From: an uncultured Prevotellaceae bacterium
GTDB lineage: Bacteria; Bacteroidota; Bacteroidia; Bacteroidales; Bacteroidaceae
DNA length: 54,118 nucleotides
Direction: 5' to 3'
Assembly (NCBI GenBank): GCA_946405805.1
Contig: CAMJIL010000013.1
Span: 1 to 54,118 of the forward strand
Position numbers and translations under genes: made by a program. The notes under the pieces were generated by a model, which saw only the letters and a program-made list of their open reading frames with translations, was not told where the DNA came from and did not search any database. Positions 17,905 through 25,280 of this stretch are shown here, in pieces; within the stretch, counting starts at the first letter, position 1, and the number at the start of each line of letters is the position of its first letter.

Positions 17905-18831
17905 ATGAGAAAATTTTTTACTGCTTGTTTGATGGTTGCTGGCATGCAGATGGTGTCTGCTCAAGAAGCAACGTGGGTTCCTAAGAATCTTGCTGTAGGT
18001 GTTGGTGTAGGTACTACTGGTATCGTTATTGATGCTTCTACAACTATCCACAACTATTTTGGTGTTCGCTTTGGTGTAGATATCATGCCAAAGATAAAGG
18101 TTAATAAAGATATTAATCTGAAGACAGGCTCTGGAAGTCTCTCTCAATTGACCAATGAAGTCGGCATGTTGAATACATACTTGAGTGCTGCAGGTTTAGA
18201 GACAATAGATTTGAGCAGATATCCTGACGGCAATTTGCCAAACAAAATGGATGTTCAGGGAAAATTCTCTAACACTACTTGGCACTTCCTGATTGATATC
18301 TATCCATTTGGCGCTGCTCACAGCTTCCATGCTACTGTAGGTGCATATTTTGGCTCTTCTCAGGTTATTGATTTGTACAATAGAGAGGATGGTTTCTTGC
18401 AGCCAATCAATGCTTACAACAATGCTTATCTGTATGCTCAAAATACTGCAGATGCATCTATAAAGAGTATTGTTGACAGGTATGATATGATTGGTGCTGA
18501 AATGGGTGACTACTTTGTAACCCCTAATCCTGCGCAAAATGGAAATGTGAATGCTTATGCAAAGGTGAATAGCTTCCGCCCATATCTTGGTATTGGCTTC
18601 GGACGTGCTGTGCCCAAGAATCGCATTGGTTGCCAGTTCGACCTTGGTGTACAGTTCTGGGGTAAGCCAGATGTATTTGTTCCTACATATAACAAAGCAA
18701 CAAGAACCTATCAGGACGAGAAGATTGATGCCGACAATGCAGGTAACGATGCAGGTAAAGTGCTGAAGACTATTTCAAAGTTCTCTGTTTATCCAGTGCT
18801 GAACTTCCGCTTGGTAGGTCGCATTCTCTAA
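17905..18831 (+). CDS. Outer-membrane beta-barrel protein, unknown role
   Basis: A 308-residue protein with a signal peptide (about 1-20, ending VSAQ) and alternating beta-strand segments throughout: NLAVGVGVGTTGIVIDA, NYFGVRFGVDIM, HSFHATVGAYFGSS, YLGIGFGRAV. It ends in the strand VLNFRLVGRIL. This fits a small 8-12-strand outer-membrane barrel of the PorT/OmpW-like kind; I cannot name the family. It is a single-gene unit with its own promoter and terminator, which suggests an independently expressed surface protein. Confidence 0.85.
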   Translation: MRKFFTACLMVAGMQMVSAQEATWVPKNLAVGVGVGTTGIVIDASTTIHNYFGVRFGVDIMPKIKVNKDINLKTGSGSLSQLTNEVGMLNTYLSAAGLETIDLSRYPDGNLPNKMDVQGKFSNTTWHFLIDIYPFGAAHSFHATVGAYFGSSQVIDLYNREDGFLQPINAYNNAYLYAQNTADASIKSIVDRYDMIGAEMGDYFVTPNPAQNGNVNAYAKVNSFRPYLGIGFGRAVPKNRIGCQFDLGVQFWGKPDVFVPTYNKATRTYQDEKIDADNAGNDAGKVLKTISKFSVYPVLNFRLVGRIL

Positions 18832-18857
18832 GAGTTTTCACAAAAATAATAAACCCT

Positions 18858-18893
18858 AAAGGTGTGTCACTTTTTTGGTGGCACACTTTTTTT
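18858..18893 (+). terminator. Terminator after the outer-membrane barrel gene
   Basis: GTGTGTCAC (18862-18870) pairs with GTGGCACAC (18878-18886) with one G-U pair, and flanking A's and T's extend the stem; a T7 tract follows. Confidence 0.8.
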
Positions 18894-18917
18894 GTTTTGC
18901 GCGAGGGAGAGTTTCAA

Positions 18918-19001
18918 TTGCAAAGTCTGCAACTCAAATTGCAAAGTTTGCAATTTACATTTCAAAGTTTGCAACTTAGATTTCAAAGTCTGCAATTGAA
19001 A
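18918..19001. repeat. Four exact-length 21-bp tandem repeats with a palindromic core
   Basis: Units at 18918-18938, 18939-18959, 18960-18980 and 18981-19001 share the 15-bp core TTGCAAAGTTTGCAA (variants TTGCAAAGTCTGCAA and TTTCAAAGTTTGCAA) followed by a variable 6-bp spacer. The core is a near-perfect palindrome about its central G. The array is also bordered by an inverted repeat: TTTCAATTGCA at 18912-18922 and TGCAATTGAAA at 18991-19001. A 21-bp period equals two helical turns, so dimeric proteins bound to each unit would lie on one face of the DNA. It lies between the barrel-gene terminator and the hisH promoters. Confidence 0.9.
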
Positions 19002-19061
19002 TTGTATAATGGGGAAATTATTTTGTTAGCTTTTCAATAAAATTGCAGAAGGCTGTTCTTT

Positions 19062-19077
19062 TTTACCTTAAGGTAAA
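19062..19077. promoter_or_regulatory. 16-bp perfect palindrome upstream of the his promoters
   Basis: TTTACCTTAAGGTAAA is a perfect dyad with its centre between 19069 and 19070, 15 bp upstream of the first -33 element at 19092. A regulator-binding site is plausible; the regulator is unknown. A part of this motif (TTTACCTTAA) recurs inside the candidate small RNA at 32669-32678. Confidence 0.55.
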
Positions 19078-19091
19078 TATTTGAGGTTTTA

Positions 19092-19123
19092 TTTGCATAA
19101 TTCATAACTTATTCGTACCTCTG
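19092..19123 (+). promoter_or_regulatory. Upstream copy of a duplicated promoter ahead of hisH
   Basis: TTTG at 19092-19095, a 20-bp spacer and TACCTCTG at 19116-19123. It shares TCATAACTTATTCGTACCT with the second promoter 86 bp downstream. Its -7 box has a C in place of the second T of TTTG, so this copy is probably weaker or decayed. Confidence 0.5.
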
Positions 19124-19177
19124 ACTTCGTCGAAGGTACTCCGTCATGGAAATAAAATACAAAAAAATGTTTTTTTA

Positions 19178-19209
19178 TTTGTATTTCTCATAACTTATTC
19201 GTACCTTTG
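19178..19209 (+). promoter_or_regulatory. Main promoter of the his operon
   Basis: TTTG at 19178-19181, a 20-bp spacer and TACCTTTG at 19202-19209. The predicted start near 19216 gives a leader of about 100 nt. That leader holds two small hairpins, GTGTA/TACAC (19231-19246) and CCCTCCC/GGGCGGG (about 19265-19283), and no obvious His-rich leader peptide. Confidence 0.8.
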
Positions 19210-19317
19210 CAGCCCATATTGTGTATGTGTGTATGCGCGTACACGTGAAGAGGACCCTCCCCAGCCCTCCCTTAAAGGGCGGGAGAAAAGTTAATAGTTA
19301 CCATTAAACATTGAAAG

Positions 19318-19911
19318 GTGAAAGTTGCAATAGTAAAATATAATGCAGGTAATATCTTCTCTGTCATCAATGCTGTAAAGCGTCTTGGTGTAGAGCCATT
19401 GTGGACAGATGATGCAGAAGAATTACTGACTGCAGACAGAGTGATATTCCCTGGTCAGGGAGAAGCCAGCAACGCTATGGCATATCTTCGTGAGAGAGGC
19501 CTCGATAAGGTTATTCTCGACATGAAGCAGCCAGTGTTGGGCATTTGTATAGGACAGCAGCTGTTGTGCAAGCGTTCCGAAGAAGGCAATACAGAGTGTC
19601 TTGGAGTATTCCCAATGGAGGTGAAGCGTTTCCAGCCATTAAAACATGAGGACAAGATTCCGCAGATGGGATGGAACAGTCTTTACGACCTTAAGACTCC
19701 ACTCTTTAAGGATGTTAATGAGAAAGACTTCGTGTATTTCGTGCATAGCTATTATGTTCCTTTCGATGAGAAATACACTATCGCAAAGGCAGATTTTATT
19801 TTACCATATTCTGCTGCTATCAACAAAGATAATTTCTATGCTACTCAGTTTCACCCAGAGAAATCAGGTAGTGTGGGTGCAAAGATATTGAAAAACTTTT
19901 TAGAACTATGA
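19318..19911 (+). CDS. hisH: Imidazole glycerol phosphate synthase subunit HisH, GTG start
   Basis: Glutaminase subunit that delivers ammonia to HisF, 197 aa. It is a class-I glutamine amidotransferase with the nucleophile elbow GICIGQQ (Cys77) and the His179/Glu181 pair in FHPEKSG. The standard N-terminus KVAIVKYNAGN begins directly after GTG at 19318, and no ATG fits. It overlaps hisA by 4 bp. First gene of a five-gene his cluster; hisG, hisD, hisC and hisB are not in the window. Confidence 0.95.
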   Translation: MKVAIVKYNAGNIFSVINAVKRLGVEPLWTDDAEELLTADRVIFPGQGEASNAMAYLRERGLDKVILDMKQPVLGICIGQQLLCKRSEEGNTECLGVFPMEVKRFQPLKHEDKIPQMGWNSLYDLKTPLFKDVNEKDFVYFVHSYYVPFDEKYTIAKADFILPYSAAINKDNFYATQFHPEKSGSVGAKILKNFLEL

Positions 19912-20627
19912 TAGAGTTAATCCCTGCTATAGACCTCATCGACGGTAAGTGCGTGCGCCTTACCAAGGGTGAGTATGATAGTAAGAGAATATACAACGAA
20001 GACCCTGTAGCGCAAGCTAAGGAGTTTGAGAAACTTGGCTTCAAGCGCCTGCATATGGTTGACCTTGATGGAGCCAAGAGCAAACATGTTGTCAATGATG
20101 ATGTGTTGAAGGCAGTAACACAGGAAACCAATCTTGTCGTAGATTTTGGTGGAGGCATCAAGACAGAGGAAGACATTGAGAAAGCCTTCAATGCTGGTGC
20201 TTCGATGGTTACTGTTGGTAGCATCGCTGTGACAAAACCAGAACTGTTTATGGGCTGGATGGAGAAGTATGGTGCAGAAAGAATGATTCTTGGTGCAGAT
20301 GTGAGAAACGGCAAAGTCAGCATCAATGGATGGCTGGAGGATTCGGAAGAAGACCTGTTGCCATTCCTGAAGAAATATGTTGACAAAGGCGTCAAGAATG
20401 TTCTTTGTACAGAAATATCAAAAGACGGCACTCTGCAAGGACCTGCCACAGCACTCTATGTCGAAATAATGAAGGCTTATCCGTCTTTACATCTGATAGC
20501 TTCTGGCGGAGTATCTTGTAATGAAGACATCGAGCAGTTGGATGCAAACGGTATTCCTGCTGTAGTGTTTGGCAAGGCCTATTACGAGGGAAAAATTAGG
20601 AGTGAGGAGTTGGGAATTAGGAGTTAG
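19908..20627 (+). CDS. hisA: ProFAR isomerase HisA with a repeat-coded C-terminus
   Basis: Amadori isomerase of the fourth his step, a (beta/alpha)8 barrel of 239 aa. The catalytic aspartates are Asp8 in PAIDLIDGK and the Asp of GADVRNGKVSINGW. After the normal end of the barrel (FGKAYYEGK) the last 10 residues, IRSEELGIRS, are coded by AATTAGG/AGTGAGG/AGTTGGG heptads that continue past the stop to the hisF ATG. The native C-terminus has therefore been replaced or extended by junction-repeat DNA. Confidence 0.95.
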   Translation: MIELIPAIDLIDGKCVRLTKGEYDSKRIYNEDPVAQAKEFEKLGFKRLHMVDLDGAKSKHVVNDDVLKAVTQETNLVVDFGGGIKTEEDIEKAFNAGASMVTVGSIAVTKPELFMGWMEKYGAERMILGADVRNGKVSINGWLEDSEEDLLPFLKKYVDKGVKNVLCTEISKDGTLQGPATALYVEIMKAYPSLHLIASGGVSCNEDIEQLDANGIPAVVFGKAYYEGKIRSEELGIRS

Positions 20628-20646
20628 GAATTAGGAGTTAAGAATT
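20594..20646 (+). repeat. AATTAGG heptad array running out of hisA into the hisF start
   Basis: Seven successive 7-bp units (AATTAGG, AGTGAGG, AGTTGGG, AATTAGG, AGTTAGG, AATTAGG, AGTTAAG) end directly at AATTATG, whose ATG is the start codon of hisF. The hisA stop TAG lies in the fifth unit. Confidence 0.9.
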
Positions 20647-21399
20647 ATGTTAGCAAAACGTATAGTTCCGTGTCTTGATGTCAAGAATGGCGAAACCGTA
20701 AAGGGAACCAATTTCGTCAATCTCCGCTCTGCTGGCGATCCAGTGGAGTTGGGTAGGGCATATAGCGATTGTGGTGCTGATGAATTGGTTTATCTTGATA
20801 TTACAGCATCGCATGAAGGCAGAAAGACTTTTACCGATATGGTAACTCGTGTGGCTTATGAAATCAATATCCCCTTCACTGTTGGTGGAGGCATCAATGC
20901 CATAGAGGATGTTGACAGAATGCTTGCTGCTGGTGCTGATAAGGTTAGTGTCAACAGTGCAGCTCTTCGTCGTCCAGAGTTTATTGATGAGATAGCCCAT
21001 AAGTATGGTTCGCAAGTATGTGTCTGTGCCATTGATGCCCGCAATGATGAAGATGGTTGGCATTGTTATGTTAATGGTGGCAGAATCAGAGTAGAGCGCA
21101 CTCTCCTTGATTGGGCGAAAGAAGTTGCAGACAGAGGAGCAGGCGAAATCCTGTTCACCTCAATGAACCATGATGGTGTGAAGAAAGGATTTGCCAATGA
21201 GGCTTTGGCAATGCTCGCTGATACATTGCCAATACCAATCATCGCCTCTGGTGGTGCTGGTGCAAAAGAGCATTTTCGTGATGTGTTTAACATTGGACAT
21301 GCTGATGCTGCGTTGGCTGCCAGCGTATTCCATTTTGGAGAAATACCAGTACCAGAATTGAAAGATTATTTACGAAAAGAAGGAATAGTAGTAAGATGA
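20647..21399 (+). CDS. hisF: Imidazole glycerol phosphate synthase subunit HisF
   Basis: Cyclase subunit, 250 aa, (beta/alpha)8 barrel. Catalytic Asp11 is in [11 protein letters not shown] and the second aspartate is in CAIDARND. It forms ImGP and AICAR with HisH. Overlaps hisI by 4 bp. The ATG at 20647 is the last part of the upstream heptad array. Confidence 0.97.
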   Translation: MLAKRIVPCLDVKNGETVKGTNFVNLRSAGDPVELGRAYSDCGADELVYLDITASHEGRKTFTDMVTRVAYEINIPFTVGGGINAIEDVDRMLAAGADKVSVNSAALRRPEFIDEIAHKYGSQVCVCAIDARNDEDGWHCYVNGGRIRVERTLLDWAKEVADRGAGEILFTSMNHDGVKKGFANEALAMLADTLPIPIIASGGAGAKEHFRDVFNIGHADAALAASVFHFGEIPVPELKDYLRKEGIVVR

Positions 21400-21707
21400 A
21401 AATAGATTTTGAAAAAGGCGGCGGCTTAGTGCCGGCAATCATCCAAGACGCTGTGACAAAGAATGTCCTGATGTTGGGATACATGAATGAGGAGTCTTTG
21501 AAGAAAACCCTGGAAACCAAGAAGGTGACCTTCTGGAGTCGTGGCAGAAAGTGTCTTTGGACAAAAGGCGAAACAAGTGGTAACTTCCTCGACCTTGTAG
21601 ATATCAAGGTTGATTGTGATAATGATACTCTCCTCGTAAAGGTTCATCCACATGGACCTACATGTCACACAGGAACAGACACATGTTGGGGAGAGGAGAA
21701 TGTGTAG
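21396..21707 (+). CDS. hisI: Phosphoribosyl-AMP cyclohydrolase HisI, stand-alone
   Basis: Opens the purine ring of PR-AMP; 103 aa. The metal-binding motifs are present: [10 protein letters not shown], the CDNDTLLV segment and the terminal CHTGTDTCW. The stop codon TAG is the first three bases of a heptad array (TAGAGTA). In many Bacteroidetes HisI and HisE are a single fused protein; here HisI stops at GEENV and HisE begins 50 bp later. Confidence 0.95.
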   Translation: MKIDFEKGGGLVPAIIQDAVTKNVLMLGYMNEESLKKTLETKKVTFWSRGRKCLWTKGETSGNFLDLVDIKVDCDNDTLLVKVHPHGPTCHTGTDTCWGEENV

Positions 21708-21742
21708 AGTAAAGTTTAAAGTTTAGAGTTTAAAGTTTAAAG
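21705..21742 (+). repeat. AAGTTTA heptad array separating hisI and hisE
   Basis: Units TAGAGTA, AAGTTTA, AAGTTTA, GAGTTTA and AAGTTTA follow in perfect 7-bp phase from 21705 to 21739. The array contains the hisI stop codon and occupies most of the hisI-hisE gap. Confidence 0.9.
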
Positions 21743-21757
21743 AAAAGAAAAAATATA

Positions 21758-22072
21758 ATGGAAGAGAAAAATCCCCTTTTATTCCTGAGTGAGTTACAGG
21801 ATTTTATTGAGAAGAGACATGAAGAGATGCCTGAAGGCAGTTATACAACATCGCTGTTCAAGGATGGCTTGAATCGTATGGCGCAGAAGGTTGGTGAGGA
21901 AGCACTGGAGTTGGTTATTGAAGCAACCAATGGTACCAACGAGCGACTGATTTATGAAGGATCAGATATGCTGTATCACCTCATTGTTCTTCTTACAAGC
22001 AAAGGCCTTCGTATCGAAGATATGGCACGCGAACTGATGGAGCGCCATAATCCTGGTTGGCAGAAACATTAA
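21758..22072 (+). CDS. hisE: Phosphoribosyl-ATP pyrophosphatase HisE, stand-alone
   Basis: All-alpha MazG-type hydrolase, 104 aa, second step of histidine synthesis. The family pattern is clear: LQDFIEKRHEEMPEGSYTTSLF, AQKVGEEALELVIEA and EGSDMLYHLIVLL with the metal-binding acidic residues. The N-terminal MEEKNPLLFL reads like the inter-domain linker of a fused HisIE, which supports a split of an ancestral fusion (inference). Confidence 0.95.
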   Translation: MEEKNPLLFLSELQDFIEKRHEEMPEGSYTTSLFKDGLNRMAQKVGEEALELVIEATNGTNERLIYEGSDMLYHLIVLLTSKGLRIEDMARELMERHNPGWQKH

Positions 22073-22092
22073 TCCCTTAAAAACATAGAATT

Positions 22093-22767
22093 ATGTTAAT
22101 CACATATAAGAATGTTTCAATTCGCCATGAAGATGATGACGACAACGTGTTAAAAGGCGTTGATCTTGAAGTGGCCGCAGGAGATTTGGTTTATCTCATT
22201 GGTAAAGTAGGCTCTGGTAAAAGTTCTCTTATCCGTTCTTTCTATGGAGAGGTGGAGGTAGATGAATGTGATGAGGCTACCGTATTAGGACATGATATGT
22301 TTTCTATAAGTCGTGAAGACCTTCAGCCTTTGCGTCGGGAGTTAGGAATTATCTTCCAAGACTTCAAACTGCTTACAGATCGCAATATTCATAAGAATCT
22401 GGAGTTCGTGTTGAAGGCTACTGGCTGGAATGATAAAACAGACAGAGAGCAGAGAATCTCTGAGGTCTTGCGTGATGTAAAGATGGAAGGCTGTGAGAAT
22501 AAAATGCCTCACGAATTATCTGGTGGTGAACAGCAGCGTATCGCTATAGCACGAGCATTGCTCAATTCTCCAAAGGTGTTGCTTGCTGATGAGCCAACAG
22601 GAAACCTCGACCCAGAAACAACAGATCAGATTATGGGAGTGTTTAAGGAGATAGCTATCGCAGGAACAGCAGTTATCATTGCAACCCATAATATGGCTAT
22701 TCTGGAAAAATTCCCTGGAACAGTATATCAGTGTGAGGGACAGAATTTTACAAAATACGATAATTAA
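22093..22767 (+). CDS. ftsE: FtsE-like ABC transporter ATP-binding protein
   Basis: Cytoplasmic ATPase of 224 aa. It has Walker [11 protein letters not shown]-loop FQDFKLL, signature [14 protein letters not shown], Walker [13 protein letters not shown] and the switch His in ATHN. The FQDFKLL and PTGNLD segments are of the FtsE/LolD group. An ftsX gene is present at 46971-47855 on the other strand, and no permease lies next to this gene, so FtsE is the best assignment. An FtsEX pair would regulate cell-wall hydrolysis at division. It lies 20 bp after hisE and 14 bp before lysC. Confidence 0.8.
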   Translation: MLITYKNVSIRHEDDDDNVLKGVDLEVAAGDLVYLIGKVGSGKSSLIRSFYGEVEVDECDEATVLGHDMFSISREDLQPLRRELGIIFQDFKLLTDRNIHKNLEFVLKATGWNDKTDREQRISEVLRDVKMEGCENKMPHELSGGEQQRIAIARALLNSPKVLLADEPTGNLDPETTDQIMGVFKEIAIAGTAVIIATHNMAILEKFPGTVYQCEGQNFTKYDN

Positions 22768-22781
22768 ATACAAATAGCAAT

Positions 22782-24098
22782 ATGAAAGTAATGAAATTTG
22801 GTGGTACCTCAGTTGGTACTGCAGAACGTATGAAGGGCGTGGCAAAGCTTGTTACACGCTCAGGTGAACCAACATTTGTTGTCCTCTCTGCTATGTCAGG
22901 CACAACAAACTCTCTTGTTGAGATTTCTGATTATCTTTACAAGAAAAATCCAGAAGGTGCTCAGGAGGTTATCAATCAGCTCGAGAAGAAATATATGGGT
23001 CATGTAGAGGAACTCTATTCTACAGACGAGATGAAGAAGAAGACAGCAGAATTCCTTCGTAAGGAGTTCAACTATCTCCGCACCTTCACCAAGGATACCT
23101 TTACATCATTCGAGGAAAAGATTGTTGTCGCTCAGGGTGAGGTTATGAGTACCAATATGGTTACAAACTACCTTAATGAGCAAGGAGTAAAGACTGTACT
23201 CCTTGATGCCCTTACATTCATGCGTACAGATAAGAACTCTGAGCCAGATATGCCTTTCATCAAGGAGAATCTTGACAGAGTAATGCGCACTCATCAGGGT
23301 TATCAGATATATATCACTCAGGGCTTTGTATGTAAGAATGCATACGACGAGGTGGATAACCTGCAGCGTGGTGGTTCTGACTATACTGCTTCATTGATTG
23401 GTGCTGCTATGATGTCTGACGAGATACAGATATGGACAGACATCGATGGTATGCATAACAACGACCCTCGTATTGTTGAGAAGACAGATGCTGTTCATCA
23501 GCTTAATTTCGAAGAGGCTGCTGAGTTGGCATACTTTGGTGCAAAGATTCTTCATCCTACCTGTGTTCAGCCAGCTAAGTATGCTGGTGTACCTGTTCGC
23601 ATCAAGAATACTATGGATCCGGATGCTGAGGGTACAGTAATCGACAATGTGCTTGTTCGTGGTAAGATAAAGGCTGTTGCTGCAAAAGATAATATCACAG
23701 CAATCAAGGTTAAGTCTTCCCGCATGCTGCTTGCTACGGGTTTCCTCCGCAAGGTGTTCGAGATATTCGAGACCTACAGCACACCAATCGATATGGTGAC
23801 CACTTCTGAGGTGGGTGTCAGCGTTACTATCGACAAGACAGCTAACCTCACAAAGATAATGGATGAGTTGAAGAAGTATGGTACTGTTACTGTCGATTCT
23901 GATATGTGTATCATCTGTGTCGTTGGTGACCTCGACTGGAGCAATGTCGGCTTCGAAACACTTGTAACAGATGCTATGCAGAATATCCCTGTTCGCATGA
24001 TTTCTTATGGTGGTTCAAACTATAATATCTCATTCCTTATTCGTGAGCAGGATAAGAAACGTGCTCTGCAGAACCTTAGCGCAAAACTCTTCAACTAA
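22782..24098 (+). CDS. lysC: Aspartate kinase, monofunctional
   Basis: First step of the aspartate-family pathway, 438 aa. The N-terminal kinase domain starts MKVMKFGGTSVG. QRGGSDYTASLIGAA and the DIDGMHNNDPRIV segment follow, and two ACT domains occupy about residues 295-438, suggesting lysine or threonine feedback. There is no homoserine dehydrogenase fusion. Next to lysA, which points to the diaminopimelate/lysine branch. Confidence 0.95.
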   Translation: MKVMKFGGTSVGTAERMKGVAKLVTRSGEPTFVVLSAMSGTTNSLVEISDYLYKKNPEGAQEVINQLEKKYMGHVEELYSTDEMKKKTAEFLRKEFNYLRTFTKDTFTSFEEKIVVAQGEVMSTNMVTNYLNEQGVKTVLLDALTFMRTDKNSEPDMPFIKENLDRVMRTHQGYQIYITQGFVCKNAYDEVDNLQRGGSDYTASLIGAAMMSDEIQIWTDIDGMHNNDPRIVEKTDAVHQLNFEEAAELAYFGAKILHPTCVQPAKYAGVPVRIKNTMDPDAEGTVIDNVLVRGKIKAVAAKDNITAIKVKSSRMLLATGFLRKVFEIFETYSTPIDMVTTSEVGVSVTIDKTANLTKIMDELKKYGTVTVDSDMCIICVVGDLDWSNVGFETLVTDAMQNIPVRMISYGGSNYNISFLIREQDKKRALQNLSAKLFN

Positions 24099-24119
24099 TC
24101 AATCATAACACTTTCACAA

Positions 24120-25268
24120 ATGTTGAATAAAAAAGATAAATTCAAGGAACTGCAAACTCCTTTCTATTATTACGACAAGGCGTTGCTTGATGACACTCTG
24201 CAGGTTATCAACAACTGCCTGAAGGAGTATCCGCAGTGCCATCTACACTATGCTGTGAAGGCAAATGCCAATCCTGCTGTCCTCAAAGAGATACAGAAGG
24301 CTGGCTTTGGTGTTGACTGCGTCAGTGGTGGTGAGATACAACAGGCCTTGGATGCTGGATTTGATGCTAAGAAAATAGTTTATGCCGGAGTGGGTAAGGC
24401 TGATTGGGAGATAAACCTTGGCCTTGATGCTGGCATATTCTGTTTTAATGTAGAGTCGGAAGCCGAATTGCAGATTATCAATGAGCTGGCAGGCGAAAAG
24501 GGCAAGATAGCTCGTGTGTGTTTTCGCATAAATCCGAATGTGGGGGCTCATACTCATGCCAATATCACCACTGGCCTTGCAGAGAATAAGTTTGGTATCG
24601 CTATGGAGGATATGGAACTTGCTATCCGTGAGGCCTGTGAACTTCCAAATATCGAATTCCTGGGTCTGCACTTCCATATTGGTAGTCAGATACTCGAGAT
24701 GGGTGACTTCGAAGCATTGTGTTCCCGTATCAATGAATTGCAGGACCGCTTGGAGGCACAGGATATCAAGGTGAGGGTTATCAATGTCGGTGGTGGCTTG
24801 GGAATTGCTTATGATGACCCTGACGGAAAGCCTATACCAGACTTTGAGAAATATTTTGCGACATATGCCAAGAATCTGAAGCTTCGTGAGGGTCAGGAAA
24901 TACATTGTGAACTGGGACGTGCTGTCGTAGGTCAGATGGGTAGCCTCATTACTCGTGTGCTTTATGTGAAGCATGCTCATGTGAAGTCTTTCGTAATAGT
25001 AGATGCTGGCATGAGTGACCTGATACGCCCGGCTCTCTATGATGCTCATCATGATATCCAGCTGTTGGAAGATTGTGAGGGTAGGGAGATGTGCACCTAT
25101 GATGTGGTGGGTCCTATCTGCGAATCGTCTGATGTCTTTGCTAAGGATGAGAAAATGCCTGAATGCAGACGTGGCGACCTGATTGCTTTACGTTCTGCCG
25201 GGGCATATGGCGAGATAATGGCTTGTCAGTATAATTGCAGGAAATTGCCTAAGGGCTATTTGTTTTAA
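24120..25268 (+). CDS. lysA: Diaminopimelate decarboxylase
   Basis: PLP enzyme making lysine from meso-diaminopimelate, 382 aa. An alanine-racemase-like barrel carries the PLP lysine in HYAVKANANP, GVDCVSGGEI, HFHIGSQI and the glycine-rich NVGGGLGI. The C-terminal beta domain has ELGRAVVGQMG, CESSDVFAKDEKMP and SAGAYGEIMACQYN. Directly downstream of lysC (21 bp). Confidence 0.95.
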   Translation: MLNKKDKFKELQTPFYYYDKALLDDTLQVINNCLKEYPQCHLHYAVKANANPAVLKEIQKAGFGVDCVSGGEIQQALDAGFDAKKIVYAGVGKADWEINLGLDAGIFCFNVESEAELQIINELAGEKGKIARVCFRINPNVGAHTHANITTGLAENKFGIAMEDMELAIREACELPNIEFLGLHFHIGSQILEMGDFEALCSRINELQDRLEAQDIKVRVINVGGGLGIAYDDPDGKPIPDFEKYFATYAKNLKLREGQEIHCELGRAVVGQMGSLITRVLYVKHAHVKSFVIVDAGMSDLIRPALYDAHHDIQLLEDCEGREMCTYDVVGPICESSDVFAKDEKMPECRRGDLIALRSAGAYGEIMACQYNCRKLPKGYLF

Positions 25269-25280
25269 AGAAAAAGAACA

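Larger units (their letters stand above)
18894..19317 (+). promoter_or_regulatory. Gene-free control region of the his operon
   Basis: This 424-bp stretch has no credible ORF. It contains the 21-bp repeat array, the 16-bp palindrome, two related promoters separated by 86 bp and a leader of about 100 nt with two hairpins. A TTCGTCGAAGG/ACTCCGTCA segment (19130-19145) between the two promoters resembles the ACTTCGTACGAA anchor of the dispersed hexamer repeats. The layout suggests regulated transcription, but the signal (histidine or other) is not visible. Confidence 0.6.

Noticed and set aside
18918..19001. CRISPR-like or phage attachment site
   Set aside because: Units are contiguous, palindromic and only four; no integrase or tRNA gene is near.
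19217..19317. Histidine leader-peptide attenuator
   Set aside because: No short ORF with a run of His codons and no terminator with a T-run are present in the leader.
24243..25052. 269-codon minus-strand frame opposite lysA
   Set aside because: Antisense to a complete lysA with all PLP motifs; no start context or promoter on that strand.
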